Source: Lachnospiraceae bacterium (GTDB lineage: Bacteria; Bacillota; Clostridia; Lachnospirales; Lachnospiraceae). Taken from it: 50,885 bases of DNA. Below are positions 34,977-43,893 of this stretch, in pieces (the first letter of the stretch is position 1; the number at the start of each line of letters is the position of its first letter). A model generated the notes under the pieces. The model saw nothing but the letters and a program-made list of their open reading frames with translations, was not told the origin of the DNA and did no database searches. The stretch covers positions 1-50,885 of the forward strand of contig JAAWRC010000025.1 in assembly GCA_022800815.1 (NCBI GenBank), in the 5' to 3' direction. The translations under genes were made by a program, and so were the position numbers.

Positions 34977-35006
34977 AGTCTTCTCCTTTTCTTTTTCTGT
35001 TTCCCA

Positions 35007-35218
35007 GGTAATTGCGAAACTTGAAATTGCAGAATCGATTCTGGCGATTGCGTCCATCCAAAGCCTGCAGCGCCAAACATTCCAACGAGCCCATAAGCGC
35101 AGAAAACACTCGGGCAGAGGCCCTCCTGTTTTCCATGGTCTCCTTTCCATGGCGCAGAGGGCTTTTCCTGGAAGCAATCGCCAGAATCTTTCCCATATTT
35201 GTCATTTTCGCAATTACC
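35007..35218. repeat. Dispersed palindromic repeat, full copy A
   Basis: 212 bp bounded by perfect 13-bp inverted ends GGTAATTGCGAAA / TTTCGCAATTACC. A second inverted pair, GATTCTGGCGATTGC(G/T)TCC, lies inside (35037-35055 and 35170-35188, 18 of 19 matching). Its left 80 bp align without gaps to 50696-50775 and its right arm to 19002-19033. One frame is open right through it on the minus strand (84 codons from 35205), but the matching stretch in the copy at 50696 contains a stop, so coding is doubtful. Size and ends suit a MITE-like or REP-like element. No transposase is nearby. Confidence 0.82.
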
Positions 35219-35243
35219 TTCCCGTCTATTTCTGCGCCGACTG

Positions 35244-36227
35244 CTATCCGATCCGGCCTTCATCCATATATCTTGCAAGCTCTTTGGCATAATAGGTGAG
35301 GAGCACGCCGGCACCGGCCCGGTACACGGCCGTGGCCGCCTCGCAGACCACCGACGCCTCGTCGATCCAGCCCTTCCCGGCCGCCGCCTTGATCATGGCG
35401 TACTCCCCGCTGACACTGTAGGCCGCCACCGGTACATGGACCGTCTCCGACACCCGCCGGATCACGTCCAGATAGGAAAGGGCCGGCTTCACCATGACCA
35501 GATCCGCCCCCTCCTCCACGTCGAGGAACGCCTCCTTGATCCCCTCTTTGGCGTTGTGGTAATCCATCTGGTAGCTCCTCCGGTCCCCGAAGGCCGGGGC
35601 CGAGTCCGCCGCCTCCCGGAAAGGCCCGTAAAAAGCCGACGCATATTTGACCGCATAGGACAGGATCGGAATCTCCACATGTCCGTTCTCGTCGAGGATC
35701 CGCCGGATGGCCGCCACCCTGCCGTCCATCATGTCGGAGGGTGCCACCATGTCCGCCCCCGCCTGCACATGGGAGAGAGCCGTCTTTGCCAAAAGAGGCA
35801 GGGTCCTGTCATTGTCCACGTCGTGGCCGCAGAGGGCACCGCAGTGGCCGTGGGACGTATACTCGCACATGCACACGTCCGTAATGTAATAAAGCTCCGG
35901 CACCGCCTTCTTCCCCGCCTCCAGGGCCCGCTGGATGATGCCGTCCTGCGCCCAGGCGCTGCTCCCGATCTCATCCTTGCTGTCCGGAATGCCAAAGAGC
36001 ATCACCGAGGACACGCCGGCCTTCGCTGTCTCCTCCAGCGCCGCCGGCAGCATGTCCAGACTGTAGTGATACTGTCCCGGCATGGAAGGGATCTCCCGCT
36101 TGATCCCCGTTCCCTCAACCACAAACATGGGATAGATCAGAGAATCCTTGCTCATCCTGGTCTCCCGCACCATATTCCGAAGGGTTTTCGTCCCCCGAAG
36201 CCTCCTGGGCCGCTTGATCATGTCCAT
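35244..36227 (-). CDS. hemB: Delta-aminolevulinic acid dehydratase (porphobilinogen synthase)
   Basis: 327 residues. Condenses two aminolevulinates to porphobilinogen. N-terminus RPRRLRGTKTLRNMVRET, Schiff-base lysines in SYAVKYASAFYGPFR and MVKPALSYLDVIRRV, and zinc-site-type Cys in DVCMCEYTSHGHCG. Full length. Its start overlaps the end of the triple-fusion gene by 10 bp. Confidence 0.97.
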   Translation of the reverse strand: MDMIKRPRRLRGTKTLRNMVRETRMSKDSLIYPMFVVEGTGIKREIPSMPGQYHYSLDMLPAALEETAKAGVSSVMLFGIPDSKDEIGSSAWAQDGIIQRALEAGKKAVPELYYITDVCMCEYTSHGHCGALCGHDVDNDRTLPLLAKTALSHVQAGADMVAPSDMMDGRVAAIRRILDENGHVEIPILSYAVKYASAFYGPFREAADSAPAFGDRRSYQMDYHNAKEGIKEAFLDVEEGADLVMVKPALSYLDVIRRVSETVHVPVAAYSVSGEYAMIKAAAGKGWIDEASVVCEAATAVYRAGAGVLLTYYAKELARYMDEGRIG

Positions 36228-38746
36228 TTTTCACTCCTCCTCGTCATCTCCAGCAATTTCTCCACCATACTGTCGATCGTAGCCTCCGCAGACACCACCG
36301 TCCGGATCCCGTATTTTTCCGCTTCCCTCCTGGTCTGTTCCCCGATGCACAGTCCCCGTACCGTCCGATGATCCAGCTCCGGATAGAGGGACACGAAACC
36401 CCGGACCGTGGAAGCGCTGGTGAAGGTCACGACATCATCCGGCAAAAGCTCCGGCAGGATCCGGTCCCCGTCTGCGGCCTTCGTCCGATAAATGGGGATA
36501 TCGTCAAAGGAGATCCCGGCTTCCGCAAGGGGCCTGGTCACTTCCTCCGTTCCGATGTCCGCCCTCGGAAGGAGCAGGCGCTCCCCGGCCTTCATCTCCT
36601 CTGCCAGCCGCCGCCCCATGGTCTCCCCGGTGAAAGGCTCCGCCTGAAGGTCGGCGAAGATGCCCCGTTTTTCCAGAGCCTTCCCGGTGGCCGGTCCGAT
36701 GACGGCAAACCGGATCCCAGAAAGCGTCCGGATATCCGTCCCTTCCCCCTGCAGCTTGTCAAAAAAGCAGTCCACACCCTCTGCGCTGGTAAACGCGATC
36801 CATCCATATTGCGAAATATGGGTGAGCGCCTCACGAAGCTCCGGAGCATCCGTGACCGGCTCCGTCTCGATGGCCGGGAGCAGGATTACCTCCGCCCCCA
36901 GTCCCTCAAGCCGCTCCGCCATCCTCCGGCTCCGCTTCTTGGGCCGGGTCACGATCACCCGCCTTCCCCCGAGGGGCCGCATTCCCGCCCAGCCGAAGGT
37001 CTCCGAAAGGCCGCAGACCTTTCCCACCACGATGAGGGCCGGGGAAACGATCCCTCCCCGTTTTACCTCCTCCTCGAGCGTTTCCACCGTGGATACCACC
37101 TGTCTCTGAGCCGCCGAGGTTCCTCTGGAAATGACCGCCGCCGGCGTCTCCCCCGGCATCCCCGCCGCCATAAGCCCTCGGCAGATCCCTCCAAGCTCCG
37201 AGAGTCCCATGTAAAAGACCAGCGTGCCGTCTAGCTTCGCCAGCGTCTCAAAATCCGGCGCTTCCCCGCTTCCCCGCTTCTTGTGGGCGGTGATCAGATG
37301 GACCGAGGAACAATAGTCCCGGTGGGTGACGGGAATCCCCGCATACGCACACACCGACGACGCCGCAGTCACCCCCGGCACCACCTCAAAGGGAATGCCT
37401 TTTTCGGCGAGGAGCTCCAGCTCCTCGCCGCCCCGGCCGAAGACAAAGGGATCGCCGCCCTTTAACCGCACCACCCGCTTCCCTTCCTCCGCCTTTTCAA
37501 GGAGGATCCGGTTGATCTCCTCCTGGGGCACCGGATGATCCCCGGAGCGCTTTCCCACATCGATCTTCTCCGCCTTCTCCGGCATCATCTGCAGGATCCC
37601 CGGCCCCACCAGCCGGTCATAGACCACCACCTGAGCCTCAGAGAGGACCTTCGCCCCCTTGAAGGTAAAAAGCCCGGCGTCAGAAGGGCCGGCACCCACC
37701 AGCCAGACCTTGCCGGAACACCCGGCTTCCGGCCCGTCACCGCCGGGCTTTCCGCCTGCCTCCGGCCTCCCGCTTCCCGCCTCTTCCTGCCGCCGGCTTC
37801 TGCCGGAAATCTCCAGTTCCCTCACCAGCTTCTTCGCCAGATCGATCCCTAGACGTTCTCCCTCCTCCGCAGGACCCGTAAGCTCCCCGGTCAGATAAGT
37901 CCCTGTTTCTTCCTTATAATAGAGCCCCCGAAGACGGATGGTCCCGTCCGCCTGGGTTCTGGCATAGGCCGCAATGGGCGAGGAACAGCCCCCGTCAAGA
38001 TACCGGACAAAGCTCCGCTCCGCCCCGGCCTCCTGCCATGCCCTCCTGTCGTCGACGCAGTCCAGCCAGGAATGATCCTCCCCCGCCCGGCCCTGCACCG
38101 CCAGGATCCCCTGTCCCGCCGCCGGGATCACTTCCTCCGTATCCAGATATTCGTCGATCCGCTCCGAAAGCCCCAGACGGATAAGCCCCGCCGCCGCCAG
38201 CACAACGGCGTCATATCGGCCCTCGTCCAGCTTCTGAAGCCTGGTCAGCACATTCCCCCGGAGCAGGGAAAACTCTGCCTCCGGAAACATGGCTGCGAGC
38301 TGGAGCCGCCGCCTCTCGCTGGAGGTCCCGATCACAAAGGGCCGGCCACTCTCCGGCCTCCACCGCTCCCGTCCCCTGGGATAGACCAGCACGTCCCGGA
38401 CCTCCCCACGCTCCGACAAAGCGACGATGGGCATCCCCTCCGGCTGATCCATGGGCATGTCCTTCAAGCTGTGGACAGAGCAGTCGATCCGTTCCTCCTT
38501 AAGTGCCAGATCCAGCTCCTTGACAAAAAGCCCTTTTCCGCCCACCTTGTCCAGGCTCCGGTCCAAGATCTTATCCCCGGTGGTCTTCATGGTCACCAGT
38601 TCAAAGGCCAGCTCCGGATGACACTCTTCCAGCCGGCGAAGAAGGATCCTCGTCTGCTCCACGGCCAGCCGGCTCTCCCGGCTTCCCACCCGGATCACCC
38701 GCCTTTTATCTTCCGTTTTCACATCTCCCAGTTCCTTATCTTCCAT
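36218..38746 (-). CDS. Trifunctional HemC-SUMT-HemD fusion
   Basis: 842 residues joining three enzymes. Residues ~15-312: porphobilinogen deaminase, with the dipyrromethane-cofactor Cys254 in DGGCSSPIAA. Linker 315-345 rich in Gly/Arg/Glu. Residues ~346-600: uroporphyrinogen-III C-methyltransferase (VWLVGAGPSDAGLFTFKGAK, VVRLKGGDPFVFGRGGEE, GVTAASSVCAYAGIPVTHR). Residues ~605-835: uroporphyrinogen-III synthase (RRVIVTRPKKRSRRMAERLE, FTSASTVRGF). In one chain it takes porphobilinogen to precorrin-2. The ATG at 38746 follows GGGGAGGAG. Overlaps both neighbours by about 10 bp. SUMT-HemD fusions are known in clostridia. Adding HemC is rarer. Confidence 0.95.
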   Translation of the reverse strand: MEDKELGDVKTEDKRRVIRVGSRESRLAVEQTRILLRRLEECHPELAFELVTMKTTGDKILDRSLDKVGGKGLFVKELDLALKEERIDCSVHSLKDMPMDQPEGMPIVALSERGEVRDVLVYPRGRERWRPESGRPFVIGTSSERRRLQLAAMFPEAEFSLLRGNVLTRLQKLDEGRYDAVVLAAAGLIRLGLSERIDEYLDTEEVIPAAGQGILAVQGRAGEDHSWLDCVDDRRAWQEAGAERSFVRYLDGGCSSPIAAYARTQADGTIRLRGLYYKEETGTYLTGELTGPAEEGERLGIDLAKKLVRELEISGRSRRQEEAGSGRPEAGGKPGGDGPEAGCSGKVWLVGAGPSDAGLFTFKGAKVLSEAQVVVYDRLVGPGILQMMPEKAEKIDVGKRSGDHPVPQEEINRILLEKAEEGKRVVRLKGGDPFVFGRGGEELELLAEKGIPFEVVPGVTAASSVCAYAGIPVTHRDYCSSVHLITAHKKRGSGEAPDFETLAKLDGTLVFYMGLSELGGICRGLMAAGMPGETPAAVISRGTSAAQRQVVSTVETLEEEVKRGGIVSPALIVVGKVCGLSETFGWAGMRPLGGRRVIVTRPKKRSRRMAERLEGLGAEVILLPAIETEPVTDAPELREALTHISQYGWIAFTSAEGVDCFFDKLQGEGTDIRTLSGIRFAVIGPATGKALEKRGIFADLQAEPFTGETMGRRLAEEMKAGERLLLPRADIGTEEVTRPLAEAGISFDDIPIYRTKAADGDRILPELLPDDVVTFTSASTVRGFVSLYPELDHRTVRGLCIGEQTRREAEKYGIRTVVSAEATIDSMVEKLLEMTRRSEKWT

Positions 38747-39233
38747 TCCCGTCTCCTCCCCGTTTTGCAACCTCCGGATCCCTAAATTTTTCCACAAACA
38801 GCCTGCGGATCTCTTCCGCCGCCGCCTTCGCCAGGCCATGAGATTTCCCGTCGGCGCAGACCCCCGCCGTCAAAATCCCCTCCCTGGCGATTCCCGGAAA
38901 ATAAAAGTCGCACTCTTCCTTCCGGTCCGCCACATTGACAAAGACCCCGGCCGACCGGCACCAGAGCGCCACCTGGTGATTCGCCTGCCTGTCGCTGGTC
39001 GCCGCCACCACGAGAAACGCATCCCTCACATCCTCTTCCGCCGCCTCCCGAAGCATACAGGTAAGCCGGCCGGCCTCCCACAGGCTCCTCACCTTGCCGG
39101 AAATCTCCGGCGAGATCACCGTCACCCTGGCCCCGAACTCCAAAAGCGCCAGGATCCGCCTCGTGCCGATGGTCCCGGCCCCGGCCACCACCGCCTTCCT
39201 TCCTTCCAATTCCACAAACATCGGAAATCTCAT
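38736..39233 (-). CDS. Precorrin-2 dehydrogenase / siroheme synthase N-terminal domain
   Basis: 165 residues, Met8p/CysG-N type. The Rossmann start FPMFVELEGRKAVVAGAGTI and VAATSDRQANHQVALWCRSA, FVNVADRKEECDFYFPG are typical. It oxidises precorrin-2 to sirohydrochlorin with NAD and may insert iron as Met8p does. It overlaps the fusion gene by 11 bp, consistent with siroheme or cobalamin precursor supply. It is shorter than complete CysG because the methyltransferase is in the next protein. Confidence 0.92.
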   Translation of the reverse strand: MRFPMFVELEGRKAVVAGAGTIGTRRILALLEFGARVTVISPEISGKVRSLWEAGRLTCMLREAAEEDVRDAFLVVAATSDRQANHQVALWCRSAGVFVNVADRKEECDFYFPGIAREGILTAGVCADGKSHGLAKAAAEEIRRLFVEKFRDPEVAKRGGDGNGR

Positions 39234-39249
39234 ATCCCGTCCCCGTCTC

Positions 39250-40488
39250 TCATTCCAATTCCTTTGCCGAGCGGAACAGACCCTCCAGGCAGGGCTTCCA
39301 AAGTTCCGGCTCCATGTCCTCCCTGAGTCCGTAACAGAGCTTCGCCGCCACTTTGGCCGCCGCCCGCTCAATGGACTCTGAGAGCGCCTCCCGCTCTTCC
39401 CGTTTAAGCGGATACTGCCGCAGTTCTTTTTTTAACCTCGCCGCCGTATCCTCCCCGGCCAGCTTCGAGATCCGCTTGACCACCGGCACATATTCCCGGA
39501 ACGCATACCACTGCTCGTATTCCGTCTCATACTTTCTGAGGATTTCATCGGCCTCTTTGATCTGCCTCCTGTCCCCCTCGGACTTGATGGTGTCAAAGCT
39601 GTCCATGTCAAACAGCCGGATCCCGGGCAGACTCCCGAGCATCGGCTCGATATCCCTGGGAATGGCCAGATCCACAAACACCTTTCCGCCCGTCCCCAGC
39701 TTTCCCTCCGCCTGCTCCCTCGTCAGCGTATAGTGGGGGCTTACCGTCGCGCTCACCACCAGATCCATGTCCGGAAGGACCTCGTAGCGGTCCTGATAAT
39801 CAATGACATGACAGCCGGCCGGGATCACGGCCTCCTTTGCCTTGTACTGGCGCAGAGTCATGGACACCTTCCCACCCAGCCGCACCAGCTCGGCGGCGGC
39901 CAGCCTTCCGATCTCCCCGTTTCCGATGACCAGACAGCGCTTCCCGAAAATCTCGATCCCTTCCCCAAGAAGGAGACTCCCCATGGCAGCGGCCACCGAC
40001 CGGTCCACCCCCACAAGGAGCACCCGGCTCTTCACCTTCTTGGCCCCCGTGACGGCGGTGCGGAATAAGATCTCCAGGACAGGATCCAGCGCCCCCTGCT
40101 CCCTGGCCATATCCACCGCCCGCTTCACCTGGGTAATGATCTGGTCGTCCCCGAAGATCTGCGACTTTAACCCGCAGGAAAGCTCCATCAGGTAATGAAC
40201 GGCCTCCTTCCCCTCCCGCACGGTGAAATACTCCCCGTACTCGGAAGCTGCAAGTCCCTTTTCCCGGCAAAGAAGCGAGACCGCATCCAACTCGTCAAAA
40301 GTATCCTCCTCCCCGCTGATCCAATACTCCGTCCGGTTGCAGGTGGAGATGATAACGCATCCGGTCACGCCGGGAGTCCTACGCCCCTCCCTGAGGGCCC
40401 GCTCCACCATGGAAGCCGTCATGGAAAATCGCTCCCGAACCTCCACTGGAGCTTTTTGATAATCAATCCCAGCCATTTTTATCTTCAA
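39250..40488 (-). CDS. hemA: Glutamyl-tRNA reductase
   Basis: 412 residues, first committed step from glutamyl-tRNA(Glu). The N-terminus KMAGIDYQKAPVEVRERF, catalytic Cys in VIISTCNRTEYWI, GLKSQIFGDDQIITQVKRAV and NADPH fold LVIGNGEIGRLAAAEL identify it. I chose the TTG at 40488, seven bases behind AGAGGAA. An ATG 4 codons later and another 13 codons earlier are alternatives. First gene of the hem operon, ~95 bp after a consensus promoter. Confidence 0.94.
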   Translation of the reverse strand: MKIKMAGIDYQKAPVEVRERFSMTASMVERALREGRRTPGVTGCVIISTCNRTEYWISGEEDTFDELDAVSLLCREKGLAASEYGEYFTVREGKEAVHYLMELSCGLKSQIFGDDQIITQVKRAVDMAREQGALDPVLEILFRTAVTGAKKVKSRVLLVGVDRSVAAAMGSLLLGEGIEIFGKRCLVIGNGEIGRLAAAELVRLGGKVSMTLRQYKAKEAVIPAGCHVIDYQDRYEVLPDMDLVVSATVSPHYTLTREQAEGKLGTGGKVFVDLAIPRDIEPMLGSLPGIRLFDMDSFDTIKSEGDRRQIKEADEILRKYETEYEQWYAFREYVPVVKRISKLAGEDTAARLKKELRQYPLKREEREALSESIERAAAKVAAKLCYGLREDMEPELWKPCLEGLFRSAKELE

Positions 40489-40582
40489 TGACGTTCCTCT
40501 TTTCTTCTTTTGATGTTTTCTTGCCAAGCCGTTTCTGCTCCCGGCGCCTTCCGCCTTTCCAGGACGGCTCCGGCCTAATCAC

Positions 40583-40611
40583 ATTATATCCGGTTCATCC
40601 CGCAGAGTCAA
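40583..40611 (-). promoter_or_regulatory. hemA operon promoter
   Basis: On the minus strand TTGACT (40611-40606), 17 bp, TATAAT (40588-40583). The transcript leader is about 90 nt with no riboswitch fold that I recognise. Confidence 0.82.
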
Positions 40612-40676
40612 TGCGAACAGGCGTGGCCGGTAGCGTCAATTGTCCATCAAAGGTATAATTATAATAATGAAAGAGC

Positions 40677-40697
40677 AGGGGAGAAGGTTCTCCCCCG
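40677..40697 (-). terminator. Hairpin after cotJC
   Basis: GGGGAGAA and TTCTCCCC (40678-40685, 40688-40695) form an 8-bp stem 35 bp after the cotJC stop. The following minus-strand sequence TGCTCTTTCATT is only moderately T-rich. Confidence 0.55.
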
Positions 40698-40729
40698 CCC
40701 GATGGAAGTGACCGTCAAAACGGAAAATT

Positions 40730-41356
40730 TTACTTCCGGCAGCCGCAGTTTCCGCCGTCCGGACCGTCAAAGGCCGGATTGAAGGCGTAGAAATTTTGGG
40801 AATCCAGGTTATCCTGGACCACCCGCATGGCTTCCCCGAAACGCTGGAAGTGGACGATCTCCCGCTCCCTGAGAAACCGGATCGGATCGCAGACCTCAGG
40901 GTCCTTGATCAGCCGGAGAATGTTGTCGTAGGTGAGCCTTGCCTTTTGCTCTGCCGCCATATCCTCATAGAGATCCGCAATGGGATCGCCGGTGGACTGG
41001 AACTGGCTGGCGCTGAAGGGGAAGCCGCCGGCCGACTGGGGCCAGATCCCTGCCGTATGGTCAATATAGTAGGGGGCGAAGCCCTGTTCTTCCAGCTGTT
41101 CCGCCGTCAGATTGCGGGTCAGCTGATGGACGATGGTGGCGACGATCTCCAAGTGGGCCAGCTCCTCGGTTCCGATATCCGTCAGCACCGCCTGCCCCTG
41201 CTTGTAGGGCATGGTGTAACGCTGGGAGAGGTAGCGCATGGAGGCACCCATCTCTCCGTCCGGCCCTCCGTACTGACTGATGATCACACTGGCAAGCTTT
41301 GCGTTTGGCGTCGTGATGTTTACCGGGTATTGGAGCCTTTTCTCATAGTTCCACAT
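40730..41356 (-). CDS. cotJC: Spore coat protein CotJC (manganese-catalase fold)
   Basis: 208 residues related to manganese catalases. N-terminus MWNYEKRLQYPVNITTPNAK, metal-site carboxylate/His segments GTEELAHLEIVATIVHQL and REREIVHFQRFGEAM. Last gene of the cotJ operon, so it is made during sporulation and placed in the spore coat. Ends in a Gly/Cys-rich GNCGCRK tail. Confidence 0.95.
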   Translation of the reverse strand: MWNYEKRLQYPVNITTPNAKLASVIISQYGGPDGEMGASMRYLSQRYTMPYKQGQAVLTDIGTEELAHLEIVATIVHQLTRNLTAEQLEEQGFAPYYIDHTAGIWPQSAGGFPFSASQFQSTGDPIADLYEDMAAEQKARLTYDNILRLIKDPEVCDPIRFLREREIVHFQRFGEAMRVVQDNLDSQNFYAFNPAFDGPDGGNCGCRK

Positions 41357-41604
41357 TTACCCGCACCTCCTTCCCAGGGCCAGGGGCCGTTGACCCATAC
41401 CCAATAATCTGCGCAGTCCTTCACGCCGTCTATGGTCAGGGGGCCGTATTGGTCTTCGTAGGCGCTTACGGCGGCATCCCTGGCTTCTCTCATGTTCTTG
41501 TAATACGTCAGGGCTTCCTGATCCTCCGGATGAGTATCCAGATACAAGAGGATGTCACTGACGGCAAAACCGTATTGATAAACCTGAGTCATTACATCAT
41601 TCAT
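41320..41604 (-). CDS. cotJB: Spore coat protein CotJB
   Basis: 94 residues. MTQVYQYGFAVSDILLYLDT and ALTYYKNMREARDAAVSAYE, then GPLT and PWPWEGG are the CotJB signature. The ATG overlaps the cotJA stop as ATGA. It also overlaps cotJC by 37 bp at the 3' end, a longer coupling than usual. Confidence 0.93.
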   Translation of the reverse strand: MNDVMTQVYQYGFAVSDILLYLDTHPEDQEALTYYKNMREARDAAVSAYEDQYGPLTIDGVKDCADYWVWVNGPWPWEGGAGKCGTMRKGSNTR

Positions 41605-42002
41605 GGTCTGACTGCGCACCTCCCGATCATAAATGGTTTGTCAAGGGACGGGAACACCGTCCCGATGAAAAGTCCTTTGTTCAGAGGATACGTGCATTCC
41701 CACTGCTGCCAGGGTACGTAGCCCATGGCGATGTCCGCATTGGCAGCAGGGGGGCAGTCGCCGGGGCGGCAGACGTTGAAGCCTGCCCGGTCCCTCGGCT
41801 GGCAGGGACAGGAGGGCCGGGCGTTTCTATCCGGACGATCCCCACCGCCGGAGGGCCTTTGGCATCCGGTGGGCGGCTTTGGGCCGGCGGGCTGGCAGGA
41901 GCAGGAAGGCTCTCTGCAGGGGCTCGGTCCGGGGTTAAAATTCTGGCCGCAGCAGGAGCTGTTCTTCCGGCAGTCCACGCGGCGCTGATAATAATGTTCC
42001 AA
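41601..42002 (-). CDS. cotJA: Spore coat-associated protein CotJA with Cys/Pro-rich N-terminal extension
   Basis: 133 residues. The C-terminal ~45 (MGYVPWQQWECTYPLNKGLF) is the conserved CotJA domain, while the first ~85 are a Cys/Pro/Gly/Arg-rich extension with about ten cysteines, absent from short Bacillus CotJA. Starts at TTG 42002 with AAAGGAG. Preceded by a sporulation-type promoter. The cysteines could support coat cross-linking, which is an inference. Confidence 0.88.
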   Translation of the reverse strand: MEHYYQRRVDCRKNSSCCGQNFNPGPSPCREPSCSCQPAGPKPPTGCQRPSGGGDRPDRNARPSCPCQPRDRAGFNVCRPGDCPPAANADIAMGYVPWQQWECTYPLNKGLFIGTVFPSLDKPFMIGRCAVRP

Positions 42003-42036
42003 TAGTAGAACTCCTTTCGGATTTATCGGTTACTAG

Positions 42037-42063
42037 TAATATATGAGCAATTGCGGGGGAGGT
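42037..42063 (-). promoter_or_regulatory. Sporulation sigma (SigE/SigK-like) promoter of cotJABC
   Basis: On the minus strand, an AC element (42063-42062), 16 bp, then CATATATTA (42045-42037), matching the CATAnnnTA -10 of mother-cell sigma factors. It would start transcription about 28 bp before cotJA. SigE and SigK elements are too alike to separate here. Confidence 0.55.
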
Positions 42064-42209
42064 GCCAAAAACTCCGGGGGAACGGCTGCGCCAATAGTGT
42101 AAAGTTATCAACGGGAAATGCATTCCTGCGTTTGGGAGGAAAATTACATCCTGCAGATCGAGATCCCGGTCCAAAGCTGAAGTCCTAAGCTTTCCCTGAC
42201 GGAATCGCC

Positions 42210-43790
42210 CTACATGAGCGGGGCGAACACCTTCATCAGGCATCCCGTGAGCTTCACCCTGAGCTTCTCCCCCCGGACCGTCTCCATGGTGACCTGCCTG
42301 CACTTTGCCAGAGTCTCCTTAAAATCCTTCTCAATTCGGGGAATGCAGTCCACTCCGTACAGATAGGTGGCACATTCAAAGTGATGGTACAGGCTCCTGT
42401 AATCCAGGTTGATGGTTCCCACCACCGCCTCCCTCCCATCGCCCACAAAGACCTTGGCGTGTACAAAGCCAGGCGTGTACTCGTAGATCTTCACCCCGGA
42501 TTCCAGCAGGGACGCATAATGAGTTTTGGCCAGCGCATAGGGAATGGCCTTGTCCGGGATCCCCGGCAGCAGGATCACCACCTCGACACCCCGCTCGGCA
42601 GCAAACTTGATTGCAGTCTCCATCTCCCCGTCCAGAATCAGATAAGGCATCATGACGTGGACCTGCCTGGTGGATCGGTTCAGGATATCCATGTAGACCC
42701 GCTCACCCAGCCGGTCCTCGTCCAACGGGCAGTCCCCGTAGGGGATCACGTAGCCCTTCGCCCTCTCCGCCCGTCCGGTCGGATAAGAGAGGAATTTTTC
42801 CCTCTCCTCCTTCCCTCCGCTCCCCCACATCTGCAGGAACATCAAAGTAAAGCTTTTCACTGCCTCGCCCTTTAACATGACGGCCGTATCCTTCCAGTGG
42901 CCGAACTTTTCCTTCCGGTTAATGTACTCGTCCGCCAGATTCACACCGCCGTTGAAGGCCGTATGTCCGTCGATGACCAGAATCTTCCTGTGATCCCGGT
43001 AATTATAATGGGTGGAGACAAAGGGCGTCACCGGGGCAAAGACCCTGCATTTGATACCCAAAGCCTTAAGCCGTTTCGGGTAATCTCTTGGTAGAAGGGC
43101 AAACTCGCAGGTACCGTCATACATAAAACGCACCTCCACCCCCTCCGCAGCCTTCTTCGCCAGGATCTCCAAAATCCGTCCCCACATGATTCCCTCGTCC
43201 ACGATGAAATATTCCATAAAAATGAAATGCTTCGCCGCCTCAAGCTGCCTTAGCATTTCCTCGAACTTCTTCTCCCCCAAGGGAAAATAAGTCACCGCCG
43301 TCCCGTCATACACCGGATGACATCCGCTCCTCGCCACATAGCGGGCCAAGGACGCCGCTCCCGGATTCTCCGCCTCCAGCCGCTCTATGACCGTCTTCTC
43401 CTGAGGAATACAGGTTTTTGTCTCCGAAATAACCTGGTTCATGTACCGTTTCACCACCCGGTGCCCCAGGTCGCTCTGGATATAGACGAAAAACAGCGCA
43501 CCGAACACCGGCAGGAGCATGATCACCATCAGCCAGGTGATCTTCACCGTGGGATTGATCCTGCTGTTCATGTTCAAAAAGACGATGACCAGGACAAAGG
43601 TCAAAAGTACCGTGGCCCCGAAAATATGCGGCAAATATTCCTCAAACCACTGAAAAAGACCGAAGGGAATCAGCACCTGCAAAATCAGCAGCACGAGGAC
43701 TAACCCGAACCGGCTGAATATGGCGTGAATGATTCCCTTCTGTCCCTTTTTTAACAGGGTGAGTCCCCTGCTCGCATCCTCCGTCTGCAT
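42210..43790 (-). CDS. cls: Cardiolipin synthase (phospholipase D family)
   Basis: 526 residues. Two or three N-terminal membrane helices (about residues 30-110), then two PLD domains with catalytic HRKILVIDG and HAKVFVGDG (HxKxxxxDG; Lys two after His in both). Makes cardiolipin from two phosphatidylglycerols at the inner membrane. The ATG at 43790 has AAGGAG. Stands alone between cotJ and the exporter operon. Confidence 0.95.
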   Translation of the reverse strand: MQTEDASRGLTLLKKGQKGIIHAIFSRFGLVLVLLILQVLIPFGLFQWFEEYLPHIFGATVLLTFVLVIVFLNMNSRINPTVKITWLMVIMLLPVFGALFFVYIQSDLGHRVVKRYMNQVISETKTCIPQEKTVIERLEAENPGAASLARYVARSGCHPVYDGTAVTYFPLGEKKFEEMLRQLEAAKHFIFMEYFIVDEGIMWGRILEILAKKAAEGVEVRFMYDGTCEFALLPRDYPKRLKALGIKCRVFAPVTPFVSTHYNYRDHRKILVIDGHTAFNGGVNLADEYINRKEKFGHWKDTAVMLKGEAVKSFTLMFLQMWGSGGKEEREKFLSYPTGRAERAKGYVIPYGDCPLDEDRLGERVYMDILNRSTRQVHVMMPYLILDGEMETAIKFAAERGVEVVILLPGIPDKAIPYALAKTHYASLLESGVKIYEYTPGFVHAKVFVGDGREAVVGTINLDYRSLYHHFECATYLYGVDCIPRIEKDFKETLAKCRQVTMETVRGEKLRVKLTGCLMKVFAPLM

Positions 43791-43827
43791 AGCTCCCACT
43801 CCTTATAAAACCGTACTTTCTCTTGCT

Positions 43828-43858
43828 ATTATAAACCATACGGTAACCGGACGGTCAA
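43828..43858 (-). promoter_or_regulatory. Possible cls promoter
   Basis: TTGACC (43858-43853) and TATAAT (43833-43828) on the minus strand, with a long 19-bp spacer. Confidence 0.4.
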
Positions 43859-43893
43859 GCGAAAAATGACGTCTCCAAGTACCCCGCTCCCCG

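Noticed and set aside
40489-40582. Riboswitch (cobalamin or similar) in the hemA leader
   Set aside because: Leader is only about 90 nt, and no conserved cobalamin-box sequence or fold is seen.
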